Source: WTFY01 sp965205685 (lineage in GTDB: Bacteria; Pseudomonadota; Gammaproteobacteria; UBA4575). Taken from it: a stretch of 64,000 nt of DNA. The translations under genes were made by a program, and so were the position numbers. The notes beneath the pieces are model-generated. The model worked only from the letters and a program-made list of their open reading frames with translations, was not told the origin of the DNA and made no database searches. Shown piece after piece: positions 24,823-33,210 of the stretch (its first letter is position 1; every line of letters starts with the position of its first letter). Location: positions 620,001-684,000 of the forward strand of contig OZ242174.1 in NCBI GenBank assembly GCA_965205685.1, written 5' to 3'.

Positions 24823-25473
24823 ATGAATGTCATGCAAACCATTGCCATCTGGGCCATCCCGGTCCTGCTGGCTATCACGCTACATGAAGTCGCGCATGGC
24901 TGGGTTGCCAAGCAGTACGGCGATCCCACGGCGGCCATCCTCGGTCGCCTGAGCCTGAATCCCTTGCGACACATTGATCCCCTGGGCACGGTTCTGGTAC
25001 CGATCGTTCTGGTCGTGCTGGTGGGGTTTGGTTTCGGTTGGGCCAAGCCCGTTCCGGTGAATTTCGCACAGTTGCGCAACCCCAAGCGGGACATGATCTG
25101 GGTGGCCGCGGCGGGCCCTGCCGCCAACGTGGTGATGGCCCTGGGCTGGGCCCTGGTCATGAAGCTGGGCCTCCTGATGCTGGACCACTCGCAATGGGTT
25201 GCTGCGCCGCTGATCCTGGCCGGGCAGGCGGGGATCATCATCAATCTGGTGCTCTGCCTGGTCAACCTGATTCCCATCCCGCCGCTGGATGGCGGGCGGA
25301 TCCTGGCAGGGCTGGCGCCTGCGCGTTTTCTGCCGGCGCTTGAGAAAGTGGAACCCCTGGGGATGCTGATCGTGTTTGCGCTGCTGGCCCTCGGGGGCCT
25401 GTCGTTCATCCTGCATCCGCTGCTGCAGTTTTTCTCCTCTGTCATCGGCAGACTGTTCGGAATCCCCGTCTGA
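24823..25473 (+). CDS. site-2 protease family membrane metalloprotease (M50)
   Basis: A 216-residue protein with about five membrane segments. The zinc site HEVAHG is in the first helix, and the second metal motif appears as NLIPIPPLDGGRI. VAAAGPAANVVMALG is the third conserved stretch. It lacks a PDZ domain, so it is a compact YwhC-type member and not RseP. The start at 24823 is favoured; ATG 24832 is possible. TATAAT at 24805-24810 may be its -10. It is often found, as here, between a YciO-type gene and trpS-scpAB. Substrate unknown. Confidence 0.9.
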   Translation: MNVMQTIAIWAIPVLLAITLHEVAHGWVAKQYGDPTAAILGRLSLNPLRHIDPLGTVLVPIVLVVLVGFGFGWAKPVPVNFAQLRNPKRDMIWVAAAGPAANVVMALGWALVMKLGLLMLDHSQWVAAPLILAGQAGIIINLVLCLVNLIPIPPLDGGRILAGLAPARFLPALEKVEPLGMLIVFALLALGGLSFILHPLLQFFSSVIGRLFGIPV

Positions 25474-25478
25474 AGCCG

Positions 25479-26696
25479 ATGGACCCGAACTCCTCGCAAA
25501 GCCAGCGCGTGCTTTCAGGCATGCGACCCACCGGGGCACTGCACCTCGGGCACCTGCATGGCGTGCTCTACAACTGGCTCAAGCTGCAGCACACGCACGA
25601 GTGCTTTTTCTTTGTCGCCGACTGGCACGCGCTGACCACCGAGTACGACAATACCCGCGTCATCTCCCAAAGCGTGATGGACATGGTGGTGGACTGGCTC
25701 GCGGTGGGCGTCAATCCGAATGCGGCCACCCTGTTCGTTCAGTCGCACATCCCGGAACATGCAGAACTGCATTTGCTGTTGTCGATGATCACGCCGCTGG
25801 GCTGGCTGGAGCGTGTGCCGACCTACAAGGACCAGCAGGACAAGCTCAAGGAGAAGGACCTGGCGACCTATGGGTTTCTGGGCTACCCGCTTTTACAGAG
25901 TGCGGATATTCTGGTATACAAGGCAAGTCATGTGCCCGTTGGTGAAGACCAGGTGGCGCATGTCGAGCTGACTCGCGAGGTGGCACGGAGGTTCAATTTC
26001 CTGTATGGGAAAACACCGGATTTCGAGGAGAGGGCGAAGCTTGCCATTGCCAAGATCGGCAAGAAGAATGCCAAGCTGTACCGCCAGTACCGCAAACGCT
26101 ACCAGGAACAGGGAGACCAGGAGTCCTTGGAGATAGCGCACGCCTTGCTGCAGAGTCAGCAGAATATCTCGATTCGTGACCGGGAATGCCTGTTCGGCTA
26201 CCTGCGAGGCGAAGGGAAAACCATCCTGCCCGAACCCCAGCCCCTGCTGGCCAAGACCCTGAAGATGACCGGCCTGGACGGGCAGAAGATGTCCAAGTCC
26301 TACCAGAACACCATTTCCCTGCGCGAAGAGGCGGCCGTCGCCGAAAAGAAAATACGCACCATGCCGACCGACCCGTCCCGCGTGAAGCGCACCGACCCGG
26401 GCGAGCCGCAAAAGTGTCCGGTCTGGCAACTGCACAAGATCTACTCCTCCGACGAGGTCCAGCACTGGGTACAGGAAGGCTGTCGCAGTGCCGGCATCGG
26501 CTGCATCGAATGCAAGCAGCCGGTCATCGATGCCGTCGAGTCCGAGCTCAAGCCGATCCGTGAGCGGGCCCTCGAATACCAGCAGGATGCGTCCACCGTG
26601 CGCGGTATCATCCGGGAAGGCTGTGACAAGGCACGGGATGTGGCGCGTGCCACCCTGGACGATGTCCGCGAGGCCATCGGCATGGCCCACGGATAG
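25479..26696 (+). CDS. trpS: tryptophanyl-tRNA synthetase
   Basis: A 405-residue class I aminoacyl-tRNA synthetase. The HIGH-like motif is HLGHLHG within MRPTGALHLGHL, and KMSKS appears in GLDGQKMSKSYQN. It is longer than the E. coli enzyme (334 residues), having an insertion of 60 or so residues between the Rossmann halves that carries the charged stretch KKNAKLYRQYRKRYQEQG; this longer form is common in other Gammaproteobacteria. It begins five bases after the protease stop and is followed seven bases later by scpA, so the cluster looks like one operon. Confidence 0.95.
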   Translation: MDPNSSQSQRVLSGMRPTGALHLGHLHGVLYNWLKLQHTHECFFFVADWHALTTEYDNTRVISQSVMDMVVDWLAVGVNPNAATLFVQSHIPEHAELHLLLSMITPLGWLERVPTYKDQQDKLKEKDLATYGFLGYPLLQSADILVYKASHVPVGEDQVAHVELTREVARRFNFLYGKTPDFEERAKLAIAKIGKKNAKLYRQYRKRYQEQGDQESLEIAHALLQSQQNISIRDRECLFGYLRGEGKTILPEPQPLLAKTLKMTGLDGQKMSKSYQNTISLREEAAVAEKKIRTMPTDPSRVKRTDPGEPQKCPVWQLHKIYSSDEVQHWVQEGCRSAGIGCIECKQPVIDAVESELKPIRERALEYQQDASTVRGIIREGCDKARDVARATLDDVREAIGMAHG

Positions 26697-26703
26697 CATT
26701 ATC

Positions 26704-27543
26704 ATGAGAAAGGCCGACTCCCAGTCACCGGACCACCCGCAGGCGGAGCTGCCGTTTGCCGTCGTCAAGGGCGAGCCGATCACGGTTCCCCCCGAAGACC
26801 TGTACATTCCTCCCGATGCCCTGGAAATCTTCCTGGATGCCTTCGAGGGCCCGCTGGATTTGTTGCTGTACCTGATCAAGCGTCAGAACCTGGACATCGT
26901 GGGCCTGCCCATCCTTCAGATCACGCAGCAGTACATGGAATACATCGGCCTCATGAAGGAGTTGCGCCTGGAGCTTGCCGCCGAGTACCTGGTGATGGCC
27001 GCCATGCTGGCGGAGATCAAGTCACGCATGTTGCTGCCCCAGCCGTCGGTCGAGGAGGACGAGGAGGATCCGCGTTCTGAGCTGATCCGCAGGCTGCAGG
27101 AATACGAGAGGTTCAAGCAGGCCTCGGAACAGATCGATGCGCTGCCGCGCATGCACCGGGATACGTTCGGAGTGTCCGTCATCCAGTCCGAACACAACCT
27201 CGAGCGACCGCGCCCGGACGTGGACTTCAAGGAATTGCTGTTCGCCTTCCAGGAAGTCATGCAGCGGGCGCAGATGTTTGCCAGCCATCACATCGAGCGC
27301 GAGCGCCTGTCCGTGAGGGAACGCATGTCCAGCATACTGAGCATGCTGGGCGTGGAGGACTTTGTCGAGTTTCCCCGGCTGTTCGATCCGCAGGAAGGGC
27401 GCGGTGCGGTCATCGTGACGTTCCTGGCGCTGCTGGAACTGCTGAAAAACCATGCCATTGAACTGGTCCAGTCCAAGCCCTTCGCGCCCATCTATGTCAA
27501 GCCGGCGGTCAAGGGCCCCGTGGAGGAGCACAGCGATGAATGA
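26704..27543 (+). CDS. scpA: segregation and condensation protein A
   Basis: A 279-residue kleisin. FEGPLDLLLYLIKRQNLDIVGLPI is the family signature at the N-terminus, followed by LAAEYLVMAAMLAEIKSRMLLP. The acidic linker VEEDEEDP and the C-terminal winged-helix region complete it. ScpA bridges the heads of an SMC dimer with ScpB to organise the chromosome. The ATG at 26704 fits the homology start, although the frame stays open well into trpS. It overlaps scpB by eight bases. Confidence 0.95.
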   Translation: MRKADSQSPDHPQAELPFAVVKGEPITVPPEDLYIPPDALEIFLDAFEGPLDLLLYLIKRQNLDIVGLPILQITQQYMEYIGLMKELRLELAAEYLVMAAMLAEIKSRMLLPQPSVEEDEEDPRSELIRRLQEYERFKQASEQIDALPRMHRDTFGVSVIQSEHNLERPRPDVDFKELLFAFQEVMQRAQMFASHHIERERLSVRERMSSILSMLGVEDFVEFPRLFDPQEGRGAVIVTFLALLELLKNHAIELVQSKPFAPIYVKPAVKGPVEEHSDE

Positions 27544-28177
27544 TACCGAAGTCAAACGAGTCATCGAGGCGGCCCTGATGGCCGCGGATGGCGCACTGAG
27601 CATCGACCGGCTGATGCGCCTGTTCGAGCAGGACACAGACCAGCCGGCCCGGGCGCAGGTGAGGGCGGCCATTGCCGACCTGCAGCGCGACTGCGAGGGC
27701 CGGGGCGTTGAGCTTCGCAAGGTCGCCAGCGGCTGGCGTTACCAGACCCGCGCCGACGTGCAGCCCTGGGTTGCGCGCCTGTGGCAGGAGAAGCCTCCGC
27801 GCTATTCAAGGGCCCTGCTTGAGACCCTGTCGCTGATCGTGTACCGCCAGCCGATCACGCGTGGAGAGATCGAGGAAGTGCGCGGGGTCAGCGTCAGCAG
27901 CAACATCATCAAGACCCTGCTTGAGCGCGAATGGGTACGCGTGGTGGGCCACAAGGAAGTTCCCGGTCGCCCGGCCCTGTACGGCAGCACCCAGCAGTTC
28001 CTCGATTATTTCAACCTGAAGTCGCTGGAAGAGATGCCAAGCCTCGCCGAGCTTAAGGACCTGGACCTGGCGCATCCGGAACTGGATTTGCCGCAGCCGC
28101 AAAAAGACGAGAAATCCCCCTTGCGCGTGGTAGCGGACTCCGGGGACCTGGTGGAGGCCCAGCAAACCCGTCATTGA
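27536..28177 (+). CDS. scpB: segregation and condensation protein B
   Basis: A 213-residue protein with two winged-helix domains. VIEAALMAADGALSIDRLM opens the first; YSRALLETLSLIVYRQPITRGEIEEVRGV and GRPALYGSTQQFLDYF are diagnostic of the second. It binds ScpA as a dimer in the SMC-ScpAB complex. The start overlaps the scpA stop, indicating coupled translation. Gammaproteobacteria carrying ScpAB generally lack MukBEF. Confidence 0.95.
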   Translation: MNDTEVKRVIEAALMAADGALSIDRLMRLFEQDTDQPARAQVRAAIADLQRDCEGRGVELRKVASGWRYQTRADVQPWVARLWQEKPPRYSRALLETLSLIVYRQPITRGEIEEVRGVSVSSNIIKTLLEREWVRVVGHKEVPGRPALYGSTQQFLDYFNLKSLEEMPSLAELKDLDLAHPELDLPQPQKDEKSPLRVVADSGDLVEAQQTRH

Positions 28178-28243
28178 CTTCACACCCCGGGCGCCGGTCC
28201 TGGCCCCCGGCATGCCCCGGTGGCCTCACCAGGAGTAGCGCAG

Positions 28244-29002
28244 GTGTCACAACGGATTCAAAAGCGACTGGCCCACCTGGGGATTGCCTCGCGCCGGCAG
28301 ATTGAAAGCTGGATTGCATCGGGCGATGTGCTGGTCAATGGCAGGCGTTGCCTGCCGGGGCAGCACGTCCAGGGCGATGAACGGATCCTGGTGTGCGGTA
28401 CCCCGGTGGACCTGCACGCGCGCGTCCCCACCCGGGTCCTCCTGTACCACAAGCCGGTCGGTGAAATCGTCACCCGCAGCGACACGCAACAGCGCACCAC
28501 GGTTTTCGAGCGATTGCCGCCCCTGCAATCGGGCCGCTGGGTCGCGGTGGGTCGCCTGGACCTCAACACCTCGGGCCTGTTGCTGCTGAGTACCGATGGT
28601 GCGCTGGCACATGCGTTGATGCACCCCGGCAGCGGCCTGGAGCGTGAATACCGCGTGCGAGTCCACGGAACGATCACGGAGGAAATGGTGTCCGGGCTGC
28701 GCTTGGGTGTGGAACTCGAGGACGGCACAGCCCGGATGGACGTGCTGGATGTGCAGGCATCCACGGGGGCCAACACCTGGTGTCGGGCCGTGCTGCAAGA
28801 AGGGCGAAACCGCATAGTGCGCAGGCTGTGGGAGTCACAGGGACTGGAAGTCAGCCGCCTGGTCAGGGTCCGGTTCGGCCCGCTCCGTTTGCCGGGTACG
28901 CTTCGGGCCGGCACATCGCTTGAGTTGTCGCCCGCCGAGGTCGGGCAACTGTATCGCGCCATCGGCAAAAGTCCAGGCCATGCGCAAGGCCACCAACCCT
29001 GA
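28244..29002 (+). CDS. rluB: 23S rRNA pseudouridine synthase RluB-type
   Basis: A 252-residue protein from the GTG at 28244, chosen because AGGAG lies eight bases upstream; a GTG at 28220 is in frame but lacks one. The N-terminal S4 domain reads QRIQKRLAHLGIASRRQIESWI. The catalytic Asp is in VGRLDLNTSGLLLLSTDG, with YHKPVGEIVTR and EGRNRIVRRLWES also typical of the RsuA/RluB/E/F group. RluB modifies U2605 of 23S rRNA in E. coli. The position directly after scpB is the usual one for rluB. The C-terminal extension is short. Confidence 0.92.
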   Translation: MSQRIQKRLAHLGIASRRQIESWIASGDVLVNGRRCLPGQHVQGDERILVCGTPVDLHARVPTRVLLYHKPVGEIVTRSDTQQRTTVFERLPPLQSGRWVAVGRLDLNTSGLLLLSTDGALAHALMHPGSGLEREYRVRVHGTITEEMVSGLRLGVELEDGTARMDVLDVQASTGANTWCRAVLQEGRNRIVRRLWESQGLEVSRLVRVRFGPLRLPGTLRAGTSLELSPAEVGQLYRAIGKSPGHAQGHQP

Positions 29003-29675
29003 CCGGCGTGCACGAGGGCGGTGGGCTGTGCGGGCCCATGCGGCGTTGCTTGAGCAACACGGTCCTCAGGACTGGTGGCCGGCCGAGGACAGGTTTGAAG
29101 TCATGGTCGGGGCCATCCTCACGCAAAATACGGCCTGGACGAACGTCGAGAAGGCTATCGCAAACCTGAAGGGAGCCGACATGCTGCGCGCCGATGCCAT
29201 CGTGCAGGCCACTCCAGACGTGCTGGCCCAGCTGATCCGCCCGTCCGGTTATTTCAATGTGAAGGCCAGGCGGCTTGCGTGCTTTTGTGACTGGTATGTA
29301 CGTGCGGGCGGCTACCAAAAGCTGCGTTACTGGTCCACGCAGCGTTTGCGAAAGGCCCTGCTGGGCGTGCACGGGGTGGGTCCGGAGACCGCCGATGACA
29401 TACTGCTGTACGCCTTTCACCGGCCGGTGTTCGTGGTCGATGCCTACACGCGCAGGATCTTTACCCGCCTGGGGACCATCCGTGGGGATGAGGCGTACGA
29501 GGAGCTTCGCGCGGCCTTCGAACACCAGTTTGCCGGGCGCACCGGGAGCTTTGCACAGCTCCACGCCCTGATCGTTCGCCATGGCAAGGACGTCTGCCGG
29601 CCTGCACCGAGGTGCGAGGCCTGCTGCCTGAATGCGACCTGCCGGTTTTACCGGCACCGGCATCAGCCTGTGTAG
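28980..29675 (+). CDS. HhH-GPD DNA glycosylase, endonuclease III-like (MagIII-type)
   Basis: A 231-residue protein with an endonuclease III fold: VGAILTQNTAWTNVEKAI, the helix-hairpin-helix VHGVGPETADDIL and the catalytic Asp in VFVVDAYTRRIF. The position that holds the catalytic Lys in Nth (GVGRKTA) is Pro-Glu here, so it should be a monofunctional glycosylase without lyase activity, as in the MagIII 3-methyladenine group. Four C-terminal Cys (C-x5-C-x2-C-x5-C) indicate a [4Fe-4S] cluster. It overlaps the end of rluB by 23 bases and yciK by 13 bases on the other strand. Confidence 0.88.
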   Translation: MRKATNPDRRARGRWAVRAHAALLEQHGPQDWWPAEDRFEVMVGAILTQNTAWTNVEKAIANLKGADMLRADAIVQATPDVLAQLIRPSGYFNVKARRLACFCDWYVRAGGYQKLRYWSTQRLRKALLGVHGVGPETADDILLYAFHRPVFVVDAYTRRIFTRLGTIRGDEAYEELRAAFEHQFAGRTGSFAQLHALIVRHGKDVCRPAPRCEACCLNATCRFYRHRHQPV

Positions 29676-30421
29676 TCGGGATTCACCTTGTAGTTGGTAC
29701 CTGTGGTGCCGCGGCTGTCCGGTCCGATGAAGTACAGGTAGGGGGCGGTGATGTCTTGCGGCTGCGCGTAGGATTTCGGGTCAACCCCGGGGAAATGCGC
29801 GATCCTGAGCTTGGTGGACACCGGGGCCGGGTCCACGCCGTTCACGCGAATGGGTTTGTCGCCGTCAAGTTCGTGCGCCAGCACCTCCATCAGCCCCTGC
29901 AATGCAGACTTGGCCACGGCATAGGCCCCCCAGTACGCACTGGTACAGGCGTGGTTGGAAAACACGATGCTGGGGTCTGTCGAGGCCTCGAGCAGCGGAA
30001 GGCAGCAGCGAACCAGCAGGAATGCTGCATGCTGGTTGATTGTCACGGTGCGAAGCCAGGTGTCCAGCGGGTAATTCCTCACACCCTGCAGGGCCGCAAT
30101 GTAGCCTGCGTTGATCACCAGCGAATCCAGCGGGCTGTCCTGCTTGTCCAGGAATTCCGTAAAGCGCAAATAATCGATTTCACCTGAGCGCGCGTGGTCC
30201 ATCGCATAGTGCAGGTGGGCCGGGCCGGAGTCCCGGGTCAGCTGCTGGCGCAGCTTCTCCAGTTTGCGCTCGTCTCTGGACATCAGCACGAGCCGGGCCC
30301 CGTGTTCGGCGCAAGCCGATGCGAGCGCCTGGCCGATGCCACCAGTGGCTCCGGTGATGAGCACCAGGCGACCTTCAAGGCTGCCCGCATCCATGCGGTA
30401 ATCGTTAAGCTGCAGGTTCAA
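29663..30421 (-). CDS. yciK: YciK-family short-chain dehydrogenase/reductase
   Basis: A 252-residue SDR. The NAD(P)-binding motif is TGATGGIGQALA, followed by INAGYI. The catalytic Tyr-Lys pair is in YAVAKSAL, preceded by Ser in IVFSNHA. The N-terminus and the stretch RVNGVDPAPVSTKLR fit YciK, an oxidoreductase of unknown substrate. In Pseudomonas the homologue adjoins mupP and ubiG, as here apart from the intervening rmuC. It converges with the glycosylase gene. Confidence 0.88.
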   Translation of the reverse strand: MNLQLNDYRMDAGSLEGRLVLITGATGGIGQALASACAEHGARLVLMSRDERKLEKLRQQLTRDSGPAHLHYAMDHARSGEIDYLRFTEFLDKQDSPLDSLVINAGYIAALQGVRNYPLDTWLRTVTINQHAAFLLVRCCLPLLEASTDPSIVFSNHACTSAYWGAYAVAKSALQGLMEVLAHELDGDKPIRVNGVDPAPVSTKLRIAHFPGVDPKSYAQPQDITAPYLYFIGPDSRGTTGTNYKVNPDYTG

Positions 30422-30444
30422 GAGAGGTGAAGTCCAGGTGGCCC

Positions 30445-31746
30445 CTAGGCATGGTCGGCCTTGTCTTTTATGCGTGCAGACGATTCGACCATTTTCAGCT
30501 CGGGAATCTCTTTTTTCTTCTCGATTCCAAGCTCATCGAACTTTCGTGCTCCCGGCAGCACCTGCCGGTCCAGCGAGCCGGTCGCCTTGTTGAACTGCTC
30601 CACACTGGCATCCAGGTTCTTGCCCAGTTTCTGCAGGTGTTCCACGAAAGTGGCCAGGCGTTTATACAATTCCTCGCCCAGTGTCCTGATCTCCTCGGCG
30701 TTTTTCGCAACCGACTGCTGGCGCCATCCGAAGGCGACCGCGCGAAGCAGGGCGATGATGCTGGTGGGAGTGGCGAGGATCACCTTGTTGGACAGTGCAT
30801 CTTCGAGCAGTTGCGGATCCAGTTCGAGGGCCGCGGCGAGGAACTGCTCCCCGGGGATGAACAGCACGATAAAGTCCGGGGAATGGCTGAACTGGTTCCA
30901 GTAGGCCTTGCTGGCCAGCTCTCGCATGCGCTCTCGCACATGGCGCGCATGCCGGTGCAGCAACTCCTCCCGCTCTTTGCTGTCCCGGGTCTGGACCGCG
31001 CTCAGGTAGGCGTCCAGCGGTGTTTTCGCATCCACGATCAATTCCCTTTGGTCCGGCATTCGAACCACCATGTCCGGGCGCATGCGGCGGTCATCTTCAT
31101 CGCCTGACTGCTGTTCGTAGAAGTCGCAGTAGCTCACCATGCCCGCGAGCTCGGCAATGCGCCTGAGCGTCAACTCACCCCACTGTCCGCGCACCTCGGG
31201 ACGTCGCAGGGCCTGCACCAGGTTCTGGGTCTCTGTGCGCAGTTCGCTCTGGGATTCGTTGATCAGCTTGAGATGCTCAGTCAGCGAGCCGTACGACTCC
31301 TTGCGTTCCTTCTCGATCGCCCGGATTTGGGATTCCGTCTGTTTCAGGGCCTCGTTGATGGGCGCCAGCAGGGTTTCAATGGCCTTTTCCTTCTTCTCGA
31401 GACTGGCTTCCGCCTGGATCTGGTATTGCGAGAGCTTCTCCTTGGCCAGCCTGAGAAAATTCTCGTTGTTGGACTGCAGGGCCTGCTGTGACAGGCTCGT
31501 GAAGGTTTGTTGCAATTGCAGGCTGACCGCCTCGATGCTTTCCAGCTTCTCGGCATGGCGCTCTTTTTCAAGTTCGAGCTGCATGCGAAGGCGCTGCATC
31601 TCGGCTTCGATGGCATCCAGGGCCTTGCGCTTTCGAAGGTGCACCAGCCATGCGCCGAGCGCTGCGCCGAGCACGAACAGGGAGGCACCGAGCAGGACCA
31701 GCAAGCCGGGATGTTGGAGGTCTGTAACGGGCATGACGGCAGGCAT
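30445..31746 (-). CDS. rmuC: DNA recombination protein RmuC
   Basis: A 433-residue protein. An N-terminal membrane segment LLVLLGASLFVLGAALGAWLV precedes a long coiled coil (about residues 35-160, rich in Glu, Lys and Leu). The RmuC nuclease-like domain follows with VRGQWGELTLRRIAELAGM, RPDMVVRMPD, IVDAKTPLDAYL and ILATPTSIIALLRAVAFGW. RmuC limits inversions at short repeats; the domain is a PD-(D/E)XK relative, and DAK supports that. Its start overlaps the mupP-like stop by one base (TGATG). Confidence 0.94.
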   Translation of the reverse strand: MPAVMPVTDLQHPGLLVLLGASLFVLGAALGAWLVHLRKRKALDAIEAEMQRLRMQLELEKERHAEKLESIEAVSLQLQQTFTSLSQQALQSNNENFLRLAKEKLSQYQIQAEASLEKKEKAIETLLAPINEALKQTESQIRAIEKERKESYGSLTEHLKLINESQSELRTETQNLVQALRRPEVRGQWGELTLRRIAELAGMVSYCDFYEQQSGDEDDRRMRPDMVVRMPDQRELIVDAKTPLDAYLSAVQTRDSKEREELLHRHARHVRERMRELASKAYWNQFSHSPDFIVLFIPGEQFLAAALELDPQLLEDALSNKVILATPTSIIALLRAVAFGWRQQSVAKNAEEIRTLGEELYKRLATFVEHLQKLGKNLDASVEQFNKATGSLDRQVLPGARKFDELGIEKKKEIPELKMVESSARIKDKADHA

Positions 31747-32420
31747 CAGCCGTTCAGGCTCAGCCAGTCCTTCAGTTCCAGCGCCGCCTCGAGCACCACA
31801 TCCGCGCCCCAGGCATGCGGGTCCTGGTGGTCCTGGATGTAGCCGTAGGCCGCCACCGCCGTTTTCATTCTGGCCGCCTTGCCGGCCTGGATGTCGCGCG
31901 GGTCATCCCCCATGTAGAGACATTTGGCCGGATCGACCTGCAGCAGGTCCGCGGCTGCCGAGAGTGGCTCGGGGCGGGGCTTTCTCTCCGGCAGCGAGTC
32001 CCCGCTGATGGTGCAGCTTGCCCTTGGGGTGAGCTGCAGTTTCTCGACCAACGGCTCGGTCAGCCAGCCCGGCTTGTTGGTCACGATGCCCCAGGGCAGC
32101 CCGGCCTCGTCCAGGTGGTCGAGCAGCGCCAGCACGCCCGGGAACAGGCGCGTCTTGTCATGCAGGCGGCGGGCATAGATCTGCAGGAACTCATCGCGAA
32201 GCTGCAGCGTCTCGTCGGCGTCCAGGGTACCGTTGTAGCCGAGCTTGATCAGCGCGAGACCTCCCCGCGAGGTGTGTTTTCGCACCTCCTGGTAGTCCAG
32301 CGTTTGCCGGCCGTGGCGCATCAGCAGTTCATTCAGGGAATCGCTCATGTCCGGGGCCGTATCGGCCAGGGTCCCGTCAAGGTCGAAAAGGACCGCACGC
32401 ACCTGGGATGGACTGGGCAT
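31746..32420 (-). CDS. mupP: HAD phosphatase, probable N-acetylmuramic acid 6-phosphate phosphatase MupP (Gph-like)
   Basis: A 224-residue HAD hydrolase. The nucleophile motif is FDLDGTLADTAPD, motif II lies in GIVTNKPGW, motif III in KPRPEP and motif IV in YMGDDPRDIQAG. By family alone it could be phosphoglycolate phosphatase. Two facts point to MupP: the C-terminal GYIQDHQDPHAWGADVVLE resembles Pseudomonas MupP, and it sits between ubiG and yciK-rmuC, as mupP does there. MupP dephosphorylates MurNAc-6-P in the AmgK-MurU cell-wall recycling route, but amgK and murU are not in the window. Confidence 0.78.
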   Translation of the reverse strand: MPSPSQVRAVLFDLDGTLADTAPDMSDSLNELLMRHGRQTLDYQEVRKHTSRGGLALIKLGYNGTLDADETLQLRDEFLQIYARRLHDKTRLFPGVLALLDHLDEAGLPWGIVTNKPGWLTEPLVEKLQLTPRASCTISGDSLPERKPRPEPLSAAADLLQVDPAKCLYMGDDPRDIQAGKAARMKTAVAAYGYIQDHQDPHAWGADVVLEAALELKDWLSLNG

Positions 32421-32429
32421 GTGGAAAGG

Positions 32430-33140
32430 CTAGGCGGACCTGCAGGCATGCACCAGGTAGTTGGTGCCCAGGTCATCGGACAGGCGATAGGTCTTGTTCA
32501 GCAGGTTGTAACTCATCCCCCGGATCTCCTGCGCATACATGCCGGCACGGCGAATCCAGCGGTCGAGTTCGCCCGGGCGGATCAGTTTCTCGTATTCGTG
32601 CGTGCCCCGGGGCACCATCTGCATGACGTATTCGCCGCCCACGATCATGACCAGCAGAGCCCTGAGGTTGCGGTTGATCGTGGAGAAGAACACATCGCCA
32701 CCCGGTTTGACCAGTTGCGCACTGGCCTCGACGATGGATGACGGGTCCGGCACATGCTCGAGCATTTCCAGGCAGGTGACCACATCAAACGATGCCGGCT
32801 CCTGCTCGGCCAGTGCCTCGGCTGCGATCGACTGGTATTCGATCTCAAGCCCCTGTTCGCTTGCATGCGCGCGGGCTACGGCCAGGGAGGCCTCGCCCAG
32901 GTCGATCGCCTTGACCTCGGCCCCTCGCCGGGCCAGGCCTTCTGCCAGGATGCCGCCGCCACAGCCGATGTCCAGCACCTTCTTGCCGGCCAGCTCCGCG
33001 CGGTCCTCAATAAAGTCCAGGCGCAGGGGATTGATGTCATGCAGGGCCTTGAACGCCCCGTCCCTGTCCCACCAGCGCTGTGCCAGCGCTTCGAATTTCG
33101 CCAGTTCGCTTTCGTCAAGATTCGAGGGTGTAGACAGCAT
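32430..33140 (-). CDS. ubiG: ubiquinone biosynthesis O-methyltransferase
   Basis: A 236-residue SAM methyltransferase. KFEALAQRWWDRDGAFKALHDINP is the UbiG signature at the N-terminus (residues about 15-38), followed by the SAM motif VLDIGCGGGILAEGLARRGA, and VTCLEMLEHVPDP. It performs both O-methylations of coenzyme Q synthesis. The ATG at 33140 is where homology begins; a further ATG at 33176 is possible, and neither has a good Shine-Dalgarno. It is followed nine bases later by the mupP-like gene, so the two should be co-transcribed. Confidence 0.93.
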   Translation of the reverse strand: MLSTPSNLDESELAKFEALAQRWWDRDGAFKALHDINPLRLDFIEDRAELAGKKVLDIGCGGGILAEGLARRGAEVKAIDLGEASLAVARAHASEQGLEIEYQSIAAEALAEQEPASFDVVTCLEMLEHVPDPSSIVEASAQLVKPGGDVFFSTINRNLRALLVMIVGGEYVMQMVPRGTHEYEKLIRPGELDRWIRRAGMYAQEIRGMSYNLLNKTYRLSDDLGTNYLVHACRSA

Positions 33141-33210
33141 GCTTTTATGCTCGGGGATCCTACGGGTGGAAGGCATCGGGTTGCGGTTGCCTATAGTGTA
33201 ACGCGATACA

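Noticed and set aside
28920..28979. Upstream start for the HhH glycosylase inside rluB
   Set aside because: The added residues are the rluB sequence in another frame and have no similarity to the family; ATG 28980 fits.
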